Numbered from the stretch's first letter, positions 17,045-25,829 are shown. The stretch is 64,000 nt of DNA from Pseudomonas sp. H3(2019) (GCF_007713465.1 NZ_VMSG01000017.1:85120-149119), one strand, 5' to 3'. A program made the numbers and translations. The notes: generated from the sequence alone by a model not told the origin.

Positions 17045-17926
17045 ATGAAACGACTTCCCCCCCTTCCCGCGCTGCACACGTTCCTGATCACGGCCCAGTG
17101 CTGCAATTTCACCCGGGCGGCCGAGCAGTTGCACATCACTCAGGGCGCGGTGAGCCGGCAGATCGCCGGGCTGGAAGAACATTTGGGCTACACGCTGTTT
17201 CACCGTCAGGCACGCGGTTTGAGCCTGACGGCCGAGGGGCTCGAGTGGCTGCCACGGATCCAGCAGGTGTTCGGTTTGATCGATGAGGCGGTGGAACAGG
17301 TGGGCGCACACCGCGAAACCTTGCAGCTCAAGGCCCCGACCTGCGTCATGCGCTGGCTGCTGCCGCGTTTGCTGCAATGGCAAAAGGAACGCCCGGACGT
17401 ACCGGTGGAGCTGACCACCACGGTGCAACATGGCGTGGATTTCCATCGCGAACAGTTCGACGCCGCCGTCATGTATGGCGCACCGCCCGACAGTTCACTG
17501 GCGTCCGTGCATCTGTTTGATGAGCAACTGACACCGGTCTGCTCTCAGCCACTGCTCGACGGCCCGGTGCCGCTGCACAGTCCCGCGGACCTGAATAAAC
17601 ATTTGCTGCTGCACCCAACGCGCGATCAGCGGGACTGGAAGGCCTGGTTGAAAGCGGCGGACGTCAACCTCAGCACACTGGGCAAGGGTCAGCATTTCGA
17701 AACCCTGGACCTGGCGATGTCCGTGGCGTCTCAAGGGACGGGGGTGGCGATTGGGGATTGGTCGTTGATCGGCGATGACCTGAGTGCCGGACGGCTGGTC
17801 ATGCCCTTTGATTTGAAGGTGAAAACGGGGCTGGGGTATTACCTGGTATTCCCGCAGAAACCGGGACCGTCGCCGCAGTTGCGTGAATTGATGGAATGGC
17901 TGGTGGTGCAGGCGCAGGCGCGGTGA
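17045..17926 (+). CDS. LysR-family regulator (GcvA-like), likely controller of the aruI and ABC operons
   Basis: A 293-residue regulator with an N-terminal winged helix-turn-helix (FTRAAEQLHITQGAVSRQIAGLE) and a C-terminal type 2 periplasmic-binding-like effector domain. The N-terminal pattern LPPLPALHTFLITAQ is GcvA-like. The start at 17045 gives the usual LysR length; an in-frame ATG at 16931 would put the operator-like site inside the gene. It is divergent from aruI, as LysR regulators usually are from their targets. The inducer is probably the transported compound or a 2-oxoacid derived from it. Confidence 0.85.
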   Translation: MKRLPPLPALHTFLITAQCCNFTRAAEQLHITQGAVSRQIAGLEEHLGYTLFHRQARGLSLTAEGLEWLPRIQQVFGLIDEAVEQVGAHRETLQLKAPTCVMRWLLPRLLQWQKERPDVPVELTTTVQHGVDFHREQFDAAVMYGAPPDSSLASVHLFDEQLTPVCSQPLLDGPVPLHSPADLNKHLLLHPTRDQRDWKAWLKAADVNLSTLGKGQHFETLDLAMSVASQGTGVAIGDWSLIGDDLSAGRLVMPFDLKVKTGLGYYLVFPQKPGPSPQLRELMEWLVVQAQAR

Positions 17927-17940
17927 ATCTGACCTCTATG

Positions 17941-17969
17941 ATCGTTCCCACGCTCCGCGTGGGAACGAT
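17941..17969. repeat. Short form of the ATCGTTCCCACGC repeat
   Basis: ATCGTTCCCACGC, loop TCC, GCGTGGGAACGAT, between the convergent LysR and SDR genes. Confidence 0.82.
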
Positions 17970-17992
17970 CATTACGCGCCGTGTCCTGTGGA

Positions 17993-18607
17993 TCAGTAGC
18001 CCACAGTAAACCGCTGACGGCTATGCGCTGGCTTCTCGACTTCATCAATCATCGCAATCGCGTAGTCGGCGAAGGTGATCCAGCTCTTGCCTTCGGCGCT
18101 CACCAGCAGATGGTCCTTGCCCACGCGGAAGGTGCCGGTACGCTCGCCTTCGACGAACAGTGCCGACGGTGAAAGGAAGGTCCAGTCCAGATCCTTTTCC
18201 TGACGCAAGGTGTCGAGGTAGACGCCACCGGCAGTGGCCTCGGCCTTGTACTCTTCAGGGAAGTTCGGGGATTCGATGACTTTGCTGCCATCCGGCACCA
18301 ACAGGGAACCGGCACCGCCGACCACCAGCAAACGTTTCACGCCGGCCTTTTTGACCGGTTCGATAATCGCGCTGGCCGGGATCGTCGAAAAGTGTGCCGC
18401 GCTGATCACCACATCAACACCTGCAACCGCCGCTTGCAACGCTGCACCGTCGGCAACGTCAACATTCTTGCTGACGACACCGGCACGCGGGCTGATTTTC
18501 GAGGTGTCGCGGGCGATGGCGGTGACGCTGTGACCGCGACGCAGGGCTTCTTCCAGCAGTTGGCTACCGGCACGGCCGGTGGCGCCAATGATTGCGATCT
18601 TGCTCAT
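17993..18607 (-). CDS. NAD(P)H-binding atypical SDR (NmrA/YwnB-like)
   Basis: A 204-residue Rossmann-fold protein with the N-terminal nucleotide motif GATGRAGSQLL and no classical SDR Tyr-x-x-x-Lys pair, as in NAD(P)-binding 'NADH epimerase-like' proteins related to YwnB. Such proteins are reductases or redox sensors; no substrate is known to me here. The ATG at 18607 has GGAG six bases upstream. An open extension to 18688 runs through a repeat element and is not protein-like. It lies 99 bases downstream of the metallo-beta-lactamase fold gene and may be co-transcribed with it. Confidence 0.83.
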   Translation of the reverse strand: MSKIAIIGATGRAGSQLLEEALRRGHSVTAIARDTSKISPRAGVVSKNVDVADGAALQAAVAGVDVVISAAHFSTIPASAIIEPVKKAGVKRLLVVGGAGSLLVPDGSKVIESPNFPEEYKAEATAGGVYLDTLRQEKDLDWTFLSPSALFVEGERTGTFRVGKDHLLVSAEGKSWITFADYAIAMIDEVEKPAHSRQRFTVGY

Positions 18608-18626
18608 GAGATTCTCCAGTTCAGGT

Positions 18627-18676
18627 GTGACGCGGAGCGTCACGGGCTGCATTCCCACGCAGAGCGTGGGAACGAT
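18627..18676. repeat. Half-length ATCGTTCCCACGC-family repeat
   Basis: GTGACGCGGAGCGTCAC, then ATTCCCACGCAGAGCGTGGGAA and CGAT. This is the right half of the long form and sits just before the ribosome binding site of the SDR gene. Confidence 0.75.
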
Positions 18677-18706
18677 CAACATCACCACAGTCGTTACTTC
18701 AGCGGG

Positions 18707-19591
18707 TTACCACTTCATCTCGCCTTTGGCGACTTTGGCGCTCAGCTCAAGCGAGCTTTCTTCGCCGAGGTTCGGGTAACGCTTTTTCATCGCGGCGATC
18801 AGCTCGGCCGAATCTTTGGCCTTGGCCGTTTCAGCGTCGAACGCCTTGATGTAGTCGGCGGTGAAGTGCACAGCGGCCAGCGAACGTGCGCTGTCACCCA
18901 GGTAATGACCTGGAACGATGGTGTTCGGTTTCAGGCTGTCGATGGTGTTCAGGGTAGTCAACCAATCGGCATGGGACTGCGCGCTTTGAGTATCGGCCAT
19001 CCACACGTGGATGTTTTCCGCGACGACCACACCACCGACCACGGCTTTGATCGACGGGATCCAGACAAAGGTCCGGTCCGGTTGCTTGCCGTCCAGGCCA
19101 ATGATGTCGAGCTTCTTGCCTTCCAGGGTCAGGCTATGGCCCTTGAGCACACCCGGCACGATGGTTTTTGCCGGTGCATCAGCACCTAATTTCGGTCCCC
19201 AGAACGCTACTTTGCCTTCAACGGTGGCCTTGATGTGATCAACCGTCGGCTGCGAGGCGAGCACTTTGGCTTTTGGGAACGCGGTGGTGAGGGTGTCCAG
19301 GCCGAAGTAGTAATCCGGGTCACCGTGGCTGATGTAGATGGTGGTCAGTTGCTTGCCGCTGGCGCGGATTTTTTCCACCACTTGCTCGGCCTGGGATTTG
19401 CCGAATTGCGCGTCCACCAGAATCGCTTCTTTCTCGCCGCTGACCAGTACCGAAGTCACCGGGAAGATCGCAGCGGCGCTTGGGTTGTAGACGTCCAGGG
19501 TCAGTGCCGGAGTGGCGGCTGCCGCATGAGCGGCAAAGCCCAGGGTGGCGGTGGCGAGTAAAAGGTGCTTGAGAGAAGTGAAGCCGATCAT
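18707..19591 (-). CDS. Secreted metallo-beta-lactamase fold protein with altered metal motif
   Basis: A 294-residue protein with a typical Sec signal peptide (hydrophobic residues 9-20, Ala-rich cleavage region near 22-26), so periplasmic. The MBL fold is recognisable from SVLVSGEKEAILVDAQFG and the C-terminal IVPGHYLGD. The usual metal-binding signature H-x-H-x-D-H reads H89-G-D91-P-D93-Y94, so the second and fourth ligands are Asp and Tyr. It could bind metal differently or be a non-hydrolytic relative. It is divergent from the LysR gene at 19707, which may control it and the SDR gene downstream. Confidence 0.78.
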   Translation of the reverse strand: MIGFTSLKHLLLATATLGFAAHAAAATPALTLDVYNPSAAAIFPVTSVLVSGEKEAILVDAQFGKSQAEQVVEKIRASGKQLTTIYISHGDPDYYFGLDTLTTAFPKAKVLASQPTVDHIKATVEGKVAFWGPKLGADAPAKTIVPGVLKGHSLTLEGKKLDIIGLDGKQPDRTFVWIPSIKAVVGGVVVAENIHVWMADTQSAQSHADWLTTLNTIDSLKPNTIVPGHYLGDSARSLAAVHFTADYIKAFDAETAKAKDSAELIAAMKKRYPNLGEESSLELSAKVAKGEMKW

Positions 19592-19706
19592 GGTGCTGCT
19601 CCGTTGTGCATAAGCCGTGTTTGGCGATGGGACAGAGCTTAGTTGCCTGACTCGCTACAAAAAATGCGATGCTTGAACATAGTTTGTTTCTGAAAGCGGG
19701 CAAATC

Positions 19707-20612
19707 ATGGATCGTCTTCAAGCAATGCGGGTGTTTGTCACCGTCGTCGACCTCGGCAGCCAGTCAGCCGCGGCCGATCATCTGGACCTGTCGCGCCCGG
19801 TAGTGTCGCGCTATCTGGCCGAACTGGAGGACTGGGTCGGGGCGCGCTTGATGCACCGCACCACGCGCAAACTCAGCCTGACCGCCGCCGGCACCGAGAT
19901 CCTGCCGCGCTGTCGGCAGATGCTCGATTTGTCGAACGACATGCAGGCCGCCGTCAGCGAGCCGGACGATGCGCCACGCGGCTTGCTGCGGATCAGCGTC
20001 AGCACCTCGTTCGGCCAGGCGCAACTGGCCGACGCCATGGCGGCCTACGTCAAACGTTTTCCCGGGGTCAGCATCGACCTGCAAATGCTCGATCGCACGG
20101 TGAACCTGGTGGACGAGCGTATCGACCTCGCGATTCGCACCAGCAACGACCTGGACCCGAACCTGATTGCCCGGCGGTTGACGGTTTGCCGTTCGGTGAT
20201 CTGCGCCTCCCCCGCCTACCTGCGCGAGCACCCGACGCCGCAACGGGTAGAGGATTTGAGCCAGCACAATTGCCTGACCCACTCCTACTTCGGCAAAAGC
20301 CTCTGGCATTTCGAACAGGACGGTGAGCAGGTTTCGGTGCCGGTGCAGGGCAACATCAGCGCCAACGAAGCCAGCACGCTGTTGCGCGTAGCAATGGCCG
20401 GTGCCGGTGTGGCGATGCTGCCCAGCTACCAGGCCGGCGTGCATATCCACAGCGGCGAACTGGTGCGCCTGCTGCCTCACGCCGAACCACGGCAGATGAA
20501 CATGTACGCGGTGTACGCCTCACGCAAACACATGCCCGCAGCGCTGCGCAGCATGCTGGATTTTCTGGTGTCGAGATTTCCCGAAGAACCGGCGTGGGAT
20601 GCGGGGCTTTGA
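19707..20612 (+). CDS. LysR-family transcriptional regulator
   Basis: A 301-residue regulator with the N-terminal helix-turn-helix SAAADHLDLSRPVVSRYLAELE and an effector domain from about residue 90. The start (MDRLQAMRVFVTVVDLG) is typical of the LysR subgroup that regulates efflux and quinone or oxidoreductase genes. It is divergent from the MBL-fold gene with 115 bases between, which makes that gene and the SDR gene its likely targets. Confidence 0.85.
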   Translation: MDRLQAMRVFVTVVDLGSQSAAADHLDLSRPVVSRYLAELEDWVGARLMHRTTRKLSLTAAGTEILPRCRQMLDLSNDMQAAVSEPDDAPRGLLRISVSTSFGQAQLADAMAAYVKRFPGVSIDLQMLDRTVNLVDERIDLAIRTSNDLDPNLIARRLTVCRSVICASPAYLREHPTPQRVEDLSQHNCLTHSYFGKSLWHFEQDGEQVSVPVQGNISANEASTLLRVAMAGAGVAMLPSYQAGVHIHSGELVRLLPHAEPRQMNMYAVYASRKHMPAALRSMLDFLVSRFPEEPAWDAGL

Positions 20613-20613
20613 A

Positions 20614-20709
20614 GCAGCGACAAGTTGTAAGCTTCAAGCTGCAAGCAAGAGCTCGACGCGCTCGGCTTGTACTTGTAGCTTGCCGCTTGAAGCTTGAAGC
20701 TTGCAGCTG
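20614..20709. repeat. AGCTTCAAGCT-type repeat
   Basis: Repeated units such as AAGCTTCAAGCTGCAAGC are matched by GCTTGAAGCTTGAAGCTTGC at the other end, so the element can fold on itself. It is related to the element at 107-182 and follows the LysR stop directly. Confidence 0.7.
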
Positions 20710-20735
20710 CCCCCCTCTGACCTATGCTGATATCA

Positions 20736-20760
20736 GTACCCCTTTAAAAATAAGGGGTAC
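20736..20760 (+). promoter_or_regulatory. Perfect palindrome just before the small peptide gene
   Basis: GTACCCCTT, loop TAAAAAT, AAGGGGTAC. It ends 19 bases before the ATG of the 57-residue protein and just ahead of its ribosome site (AGAGG). It may be an operator or an RNA hairpin in the leader. Confidence 0.5.
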
Positions 20761-20779
20761 CGGTTCAGAGGTCAGCGCC

Positions 20780-20953
20780 ATGAACGTCAAAACCAGAAGG
20801 TATCTCGCGATCTTTATCACCTGCACCGCCGCGCTGGCGTTGTACGGCACCGCCGCCTATCGCGTTGAACAGGCCCGGCAGCTGCCACGCGAGTACGCCA
20901 GCTGCAACTTCGAACGGTGCATTCCACACACCGCGACCCTGAACCTCAAGTAA
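20780..20953 (+). CDS. 57-residue membrane or exported peptide, unknown function
   Basis: A short protein starting MNVKTRRYLAIFITCTAALA: a basic N-terminus, then one hydrophobic stretch (residues 8-27) that could be a signal peptide or a single membrane anchor. About 30 polar residues follow, with two cysteines (ASCNFERC) that could form a disulfide in the periplasm. AGAGG lies upstream at workable spacing, and a hairpin precedes it. It is convergent with pobR, 9 bases away. I do not recognise the family. Confidence 0.6.
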   Translation: MNVKTRRYLAIFITCTAALALYGTAAYRVEQARQLPREYASCNFERCIPHTATLNLK

Positions 20954-20962
20954 CGAGGGCCC

Positions 20963-21859
20963 CTAGCCCTCGCTGTCCTGATCAGCTTTCAAGCGATCCC
21001 GAAACGCTTTCGGTGAGATCCCCACACGGCGCCGAAACAGCCGGGTGAAATTGGTCGGGTCAGAGAACCCCAACACATCCGACATCTCGTAAATGGTCAT
21101 GCTGGTGTAGGTCAGCAATCGCTTGGCCTCCAGCAACTGACGCTCGTGCATGATCTGCAATGCCGGTTGTCCCGCCAGCTCACGGCAGGTGCCGTTGAGG
21201 TGGGACACGGAAATCCCCAGCCGGTGTGCCAGGTCCTCGACCTTCACGTGCTGGCGATAATTCTCTTCCACCAGCTGAATAAAACCGTTGAGGTATTCGC
21301 GTGCACGCTGTGGTCGCTGACTGGCGGCGCGGCGCTGGATCACCTGGCGGCTGACCCACACCATGATCACGCTGACCAGCGAATGCATGAGCATTTCCCG
21401 TGCGGGCTGGTGCCCGACGTATTCATTCTGCAAGGCTGTAAACAGGCTGTTGAGGTAGTCCGCATGGCTTCCCGCCGCGTAACTCTCCGCCACTGCCAGG
21501 GCATTCACCGAACTGCCCAGTTGCGCTTGAAGATGAGCCACCAGCGGCGCGGCCAGTGTCACCACAAATCCCTCTACGTCTTCGGAAAATCGAAAACCAT
21601 GTACCGACAGCGGTGGCAGGATCTGGATCGCGGCTTCGCTCAGTTGCGTGCGCTGCCCCTCGATCTCAAGCGCAGCCTGACCTTTGTACACAAACAGTAA
21701 CTGACATAAATCGGCATGCCGATGGGGTTTGATTTCCCATTGATGTTCACGGCTGCGTTTAGAAATGGTTTCGCAATGCAACAAGTCAGGGGTCGGCCAG
21801 TCCAGGCTCTCGCCATAGAGTTTGAATACAGGAATCGAAGGAAGGGCAGGCTTGTTCAT
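20963..21859 (-). CDS. pobR: AraC-family regulator PobR, activator of pobA
   Basis: A 298-residue regulator. The N-terminal cupin region (HRHADLCQLLFVYKGQAALEIEG) binds effector, presumably 4-hydroxybenzoate. The C-terminal AraC helix-turn-helix pair includes VEDLAHRLGISVSHLNGTCR and MSDVLGFSDPTNFTRLFRRR. It is divergent from pobA with about 177 bases between them, as in pseudomonads where AraC-type PobR activates pobA. The ATG at 21859 is preferred to the GTG immediately upstream. Confidence 0.85.
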   Translation of the reverse strand: MNKPALPSIPVFKLYGESLDWPTPDLLHCETISKRSREHQWEIKPHRHADLCQLLFVYKGQAALEIEGQRTQLSEAAIQILPPLSVHGFRFSEDVEGFVVTLAAPLVAHLQAQLGSSVNALAVAESYAAGSHADYLNSLFTALQNEYVGHQPAREMLMHSLVSVIMVWVSRQVIQRRAASQRPQRAREYLNGFIQLVEENYRQHVKVEDLAHRLGISVSHLNGTCRELAGQPALQIMHERQLLEAKRLLTYTSMTIYEMSDVLGFSDPTNFTRLFRRRVGISPKAFRDRLKADQDSEG

Positions 21860-22036
21860 CACTTCAGTCCAGGCCTCAGCGTAACGGGCGGTAATCGCCC
21901 CGATTGGCGAAATGTACAGGTTTCAGCGCAGTTTTCACCTTCAATTGACCGACTCACAAGCGAAAAATGCAAGCACTCGATTCATAAAAACCATTCACCG
22001 ACTTTGTCCGCGTGAAGCTTGAGAGCCCTAACAATA

Positions 22037-23230
22037 ATGAAAACCCTCAAAACCCAAGTCGCGATTATCGGTGCCGGCCCCTCTGGCCTGCTGCTCGGCC
22101 AGTTGTTGCACAACGCCGGCATCGCCACGGTCATTGTCGAACGCCAGACACCCGACTATGTACTGGGGCGAATCCGCGCCGGGGTCCTGGAACAGGGCAT
22201 GGTCGAGCTGTTGCGCCAGGCCGGCGTCAGTCAGCGCATGGACGCTGAAGGTCTGGTGCATGGCGGCTTCCAGCTGGCCCTCGATGGACGCCAGGTGCAC
22301 ATCGATCTGCACGCGTTGACCGGCGGCAAAACCGTGATGATCTACGGCCAGACCGAAGTCACCCGTGATCTGATGGCTGCCCGTCGTTTGGCGGGGGCAT
22401 CGACCCTCTACGAAGCCGGCAACGTGATGCCTCACGGGATGAAATCCGCCGAGCCGTTCCTGACCTTTGAAAAGGACGGTGAAACCTGGCGCCTGGACTG
22501 CGACTACATTGCCGGTTGCGACGGTTTCCATGGTGTCGTACGGCAATCGATTCCCGCCGACACGCTGAAAATATTCGAACGGGTCTACCCATTCGGCTGG
22601 CTCGGTATACTCGCCGACACCCCGCCGGTCCACGATGAACTGGTGTATGCCCGACATGCTCGCGGCTTCGCGTTGTGCAGCATGCGTTCGACCACACGTA
22701 CCCGCTATTACGTGCAGGTGCCCGCTGACGAGAAGGTCGAGGACTGGTCCGATCAGCGCTTTTGGGAGGAGCTGAAATCGCGCCTGCCGCAGGCGCTTGC
22801 CGACACGCTGGTCACCGGACCGTCGATTGAAAAAAGCATCGCGCCGCTACGCAGTTTCGTGGTCGAGCCCATGCAGTACGGACGGATGTTCCTGGTCGGC
22901 GACGCGGCCCATATCGTCCCGCCCACCGGCGCCAAAGGCCTGAACCTGGCCGCCAGCGACGTCAGCACCCTGTTCAACATTCTGCTCAAGGTCTACCGCG
23001 ACGGTCGCACCGAATTGCTGGAGAAGTACTCGGAAATCTGCCTGCGGCGAGTCTGGAAGGCGGAACGGTTTTCCTGGTGGATGACTTCGATGCTGCACAC
23101 CTTCGAAGGCAACGATGCCTTCAGCCAGCGCATCAGCGAATCGGAACTCGAGTACTTCGTCGACTCCGAAGCCGGTCGAAAAACCATTGCAGAAAATTAC
23201 GTCGGACTTCCGTACGAGGCTATCGAATAG
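22037..23230 (+). CDS. pobA: 4-hydroxybenzoate 3-monooxygenase (p-hydroxybenzoate hydroxylase)
   Basis: FAD- and NADPH-dependent enzyme that makes protocatechuate from 4-hydroxybenzoate, feeding the beta-ketoadipate pathway. The 397-residue product has the FAD fingerprint IGAGPSG (11-17), the second flavin motif GDAAHIVPPTGAKGLNLA near 288-305, and the PHBH-typical DYVLGRIRAGVLEQG and RSFVVEPMQYGR segments. Length matches the known enzymes. The ATG at 22037 gives MKTLKTQVAII; a TTG at 22019 is a weaker alternative. It is controlled most likely by the divergent pobR. Confidence 0.95.
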   Translation: MKTLKTQVAIIGAGPSGLLLGQLLHNAGIATVIVERQTPDYVLGRIRAGVLEQGMVELLRQAGVSQRMDAEGLVHGGFQLALDGRQVHIDLHALTGGKTVMIYGQTEVTRDLMAARRLAGASTLYEAGNVMPHGMKSAEPFLTFEKDGETWRLDCDYIAGCDGFHGVVRQSIPADTLKIFERVYPFGWLGILADTPPVHDELVYARHARGFALCSMRSTTRTRYYVQVPADEKVEDWSDQRFWEELKSRLPQALADTLVTGPSIEKSIAPLRSFVVEPMQYGRMFLVGDAAHIVPPTGAKGLNLAASDVSTLFNILLKVYRDGRTELLEKYSEICLRRVWKAERFSWWMTSMLHTFEGNDAFSQRISESELEYFVDSEAGRKTIAENYVGLPYEAIE

Positions 23231-23309
23231 CCTGCTATCGACTTACACTGGCGAGCATTCCCGCTCGCCTTGCCTCTTGCGGGTTAATCACCGCCCGCAG
23301 GTTAGACCC

Positions 23310-24827
23310 GTGACCAATCTGAACCAGCCTGAATCCACCAAACCGGCCATCCGCAGCGTGTTGGTCTCCCTGATGCTGGCGATCTTTCTCGGGGCGCTGG
23401 ATCAAACCATCGTGGCCGTCTCGATGCCGGCCATTTCCGCCCAGTTCAAGGATTTCAGCCTGCTGGCCTGGGTCATCGCAGGCTACATGGTGGCGATGAC
23501 CGTGGCAGTGCCGATCTACGGCAAGCTCGGCGACCTTTACGGCCGTCGGCGGCTGATGCTCTTCGGCATGGGATTGTTCACCCTGGCCTCGGTGTTTTGC
23601 GGCATGGCCCAGAGCATGGAGCAACTGGTCCTCGCCCGGATTATTCAGGGCATCGGCGCTGGCGGAATGATTTCGGTCAGCCAGGCGATCATCGGCGATA
23701 TCGTGCCGCCCCGCGAACGCGGGCGTTATCAGGGTTACTTCAGCAGCATGTACGCAGTGGCCAGCGTGGCCGGGCCGGTGCTCGGCGGTTACATGACCGA
23801 GTACCTGTCGTGGCGCTGGGTGTTTCTGATCAACCTGCCGCTGGGCCTCGGCGCCTGGCTGGTGGCCAACCGTACGCTGGTGGGTTTGCCGGTGCCACAG
23901 CGCAAGCCGGTCATCGATTATTTGGGCACGCTGCTGATGATCATCGGCCTGACCGCGTTGCTGCTGGGCATCACTCAGGTTGGCCAAGGGCATTCGTGGC
24001 GCAGCAGCGAAGTGCTCGGGTTGCTGGCGTGTGCGGCGCTGACCCTGACGCTGTTCGTCTGGCATGAGCGGCGGGCACGCGAGCCCTTGCTGCCGATGCA
24101 CCTGTTCGCCAACCGCAATGCGCTCCTCTGCTGGTGCACGATTTTCTTCACCAGTTTCCAGGCGATTTCGCTGATCGTGCTGATGCCGCTGCGCTTCCAG
24201 AGCGTCACCGGGGCCGGGGCCGACAGTGCGGCGCTGCACCTGTTGCCGCTGGCGATGGGGTTGCCGATGGGCGCCTACTTCGCCGGTCGCCGGACCTCGG
24301 TGACCGGTCGTTACAAACCGATGATCCTGACAGGCGCCCTGCTCACCCCGATCGCAATTCTCGGCATGGCGTTCAGCCCGCCGCAAGCGATGCTCATCAG
24401 CAGCTTCTTCATGATGCTCAGCGGCATTGCCGCCGGCATGCAGTTCCCGACCTCCTTGGTCGGTACGCAAAACTCGGTGGAACAACGCGACATCGGCGTC
24501 GCCACCAGCACCACCAACCTGTTTCGCTCACTCGGTGGCGCGGTCGGCGTGGCATTGATGTCGGCCTTGTTGCTGGCGCTGTTGCAGGATTCGAGTTTCG
24601 CCCATTTGACCGGCTCGTCGCTGATCGCCGAAGGCAGTTCCGGAAACGTTTTGCTCGATGGCCTGAACGCCGCACCGGGCGAGACTCAAAACGCCTTGCG
24701 CGCCGAGCTGCTGCTGACCTTCCGGCATTTGCTGATGGTCAGCGCGGCGGTGTCGTTGCTGGGTCTGGCGGCGGCGATTGCGATGCCGAACATGTTGCTG
24801 CGTGGGCGGGAAGACAAGGTTCGATAG
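23310..24827 (+). CDS. DHA2-family MFS multidrug efflux transporter
   Basis: A 505-residue inner-membrane exporter with about 14 hydrophobic segments. The first ends in LDQTIVAVSMPAI, the DHA2 signature, followed by the MFS loop GKLGDLYGRRRLM and motif C in VAGPVLGGYMTEYLSWRWVF. It starts with GTG at 23310, with AGG nearby upstream; the earlier open frame overlaps pobA and is not protein-like. The gene lies 79 bases after pobA on the same strand and could be read through from it. An aromatic acid could be exported, but substrate is not shown. Confidence 0.83.
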   Translation: MTNLNQPESTKPAIRSVLVSLMLAIFLGALDQTIVAVSMPAISAQFKDFSLLAWVIAGYMVAMTVAVPIYGKLGDLYGRRRLMLFGMGLFTLASVFCGMAQSMEQLVLARIIQGIGAGGMISVSQAIIGDIVPPRERGRYQGYFSSMYAVASVAGPVLGGYMTEYLSWRWVFLINLPLGLGAWLVANRTLVGLPVPQRKPVIDYLGTLLMIIGLTALLLGITQVGQGHSWRSSEVLGLLACAALTLTLFVWHERRAREPLLPMHLFANRNALLCWCTIFFTSFQAISLIVLMPLRFQSVTGAGADSAALHLLPLAMGLPMGAYFAGRRTSVTGRYKPMILTGALLTPIAILGMAFSPPQAMLISSFFMMLSGIAAGMQFPTSLVGTQNSVEQRDIGVATSTTNLFRSLGGAVGVALMSALLLALLQDSSFAHLTGSSLIAEGSSGNVLLDGLNAAPGETQNALRAELLLTFRHLLMVSAAVSLLGLAAAIAMPNMLLRGREDKVR

Positions 24828-24849
24828 AAAGACCGAGTCGCCTACACTG

Positions 24850-24878
24850 ATCGTTCCCACGCTCTGCGTGGGAACGAT
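24850..24878. repeat. Short form of the ATCGTTCCCACGC repeat
   Basis: ATCGTTCCCACGC, loop TCT, GCGTGGGAACGAT, between convergent genes and possibly used as a two-way terminator. Confidence 0.82.
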
Positions 24879-24886
24879 CAGCCACA

Positions 24887-25729
24887 TCAAGGTCGGGCGT
24901 TGAGCTGCTGTTGCAGGTTCTGGATCTGGCTCTGCAAGGTGGTGATGTTGCGCGTGACCTGGCCACGGAAAGCGTCGAACTCGGCGACATTGGCGTTGCT
25001 GCCTTGAGCCGCGGCCGGGCGGCTGTCCTGCTGGCTTTTGATCACCACCAATTCTTGCTCCAGGCGCTCGATCGCCGCGCTCGGGTTGCCTTGTTTCTTC
25101 AAGGCGGTGATTTCGGCACCGAGGCTTTTCAGCTGGGCATCGAACTTGCTGGTGTCGCTCGGGGTATTTTTCAGGGTCGCCACGTCAGCGCTCAGGGCTT
25201 TCAGGTCGGTTTGCAATTGAGTGTTGACGGCATGTTGCTCGACGCTTTGCGCAGCGATCTGTGCCAGCCGCTTGTCCAGGTCCGACGCCTGGCCGACTAC
25301 GCCTTGCTGCTGTTGGTTCTGCTCCACCAGCCTGGTTTCAAGTTGCTTGATTTTCAGTTTCAGCGCTTCGCTGTCACTGGTGACGTTCGACTGACTGGCG
25401 ACCACTTTGCCGGAAATATCCTGCAAGCGCCCGGCGGCTTCCTCGCTGATGCGGGCAAAACTTTCCTGGGTCGCGACCAGTTGCTGCTCCATCAGCGAGA
25501 TTTGCTGAAAGCTCCACCAGGCAAGGCCGGCAAAGGCAAACAGCAACGCCCCGACCAAAGCCCACAATGGACCAGTGTTCGGGACTTTGACGGTGCCCCT
25601 GCTTGCGCTTCGCGCATGTACGCTGGTGTGTTCACGGGCAGCGGCGGTTGGAAAATCGTCATCGAGGGGGTCGGCACGCAGGCTCGGAACATCATCGAAG
25701 TCGTCGTTGGCATCGTTACGCATGGACAT
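24887..25729 (-). CDS. Inner-membrane anchored coiled-coil protein, unknown function
   Basis: A 280-residue protein with three parts: an acidic, disordered cytoplasmic N-terminus of about 50 residues (DDFDDVPSLRADPLDDDF), one membrane helix (LWALVGALLFAFAGLAWWSF), and a long Gln/Ala/Leu-rich periplasmic helical region with heptad-like spacing to the C-terminus. The ATG at 25729 has AGG seven bases upstream; earlier residues from 25795 are not conserved in style. It precedes, and may be independent of, the other minus-strand genes. Similar proteins are conserved in pseudomonads without known function. Confidence 0.72.
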   Translation of the reverse strand: MSMRNDANDDFDDVPSLRADPLDDDFPTAAAREHTSVHARSASRGTVKVPNTGPLWALVGALLFAFAGLAWWSFQQISLMEQQLVATQESFARISEEAAGRLQDISGKVVASQSNVTSDSEALKLKIKQLETRLVEQNQQQQGVVGQASDLDKRLAQIAAQSVEQHAVNTQLQTDLKALSADVATLKNTPSDTSKFDAQLKSLGAEITALKKQGNPSAAIERLEQELVVIKSQQDSRPAAAQGSNANVAEFDAFRGQVTRNITTLQSQIQNLQQQLNARP

Positions 25730-25829
25730 GAGGCAACCTTTCTGAACCACAGTGATGGCTAAATGCGACGAGTATAAACCCTGAACTCGCCGCATTGATC
25801 GACCTTGAGCGGCCAGCTCGGTTCAGAGT

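Noticed and set aside
18608..18688. N-terminal extension of the SDR gene to 18688
   Set aside because: The added residues are translated from the dispersed repeat at 18627-18676 and the internal ATG has a good ribosome site.
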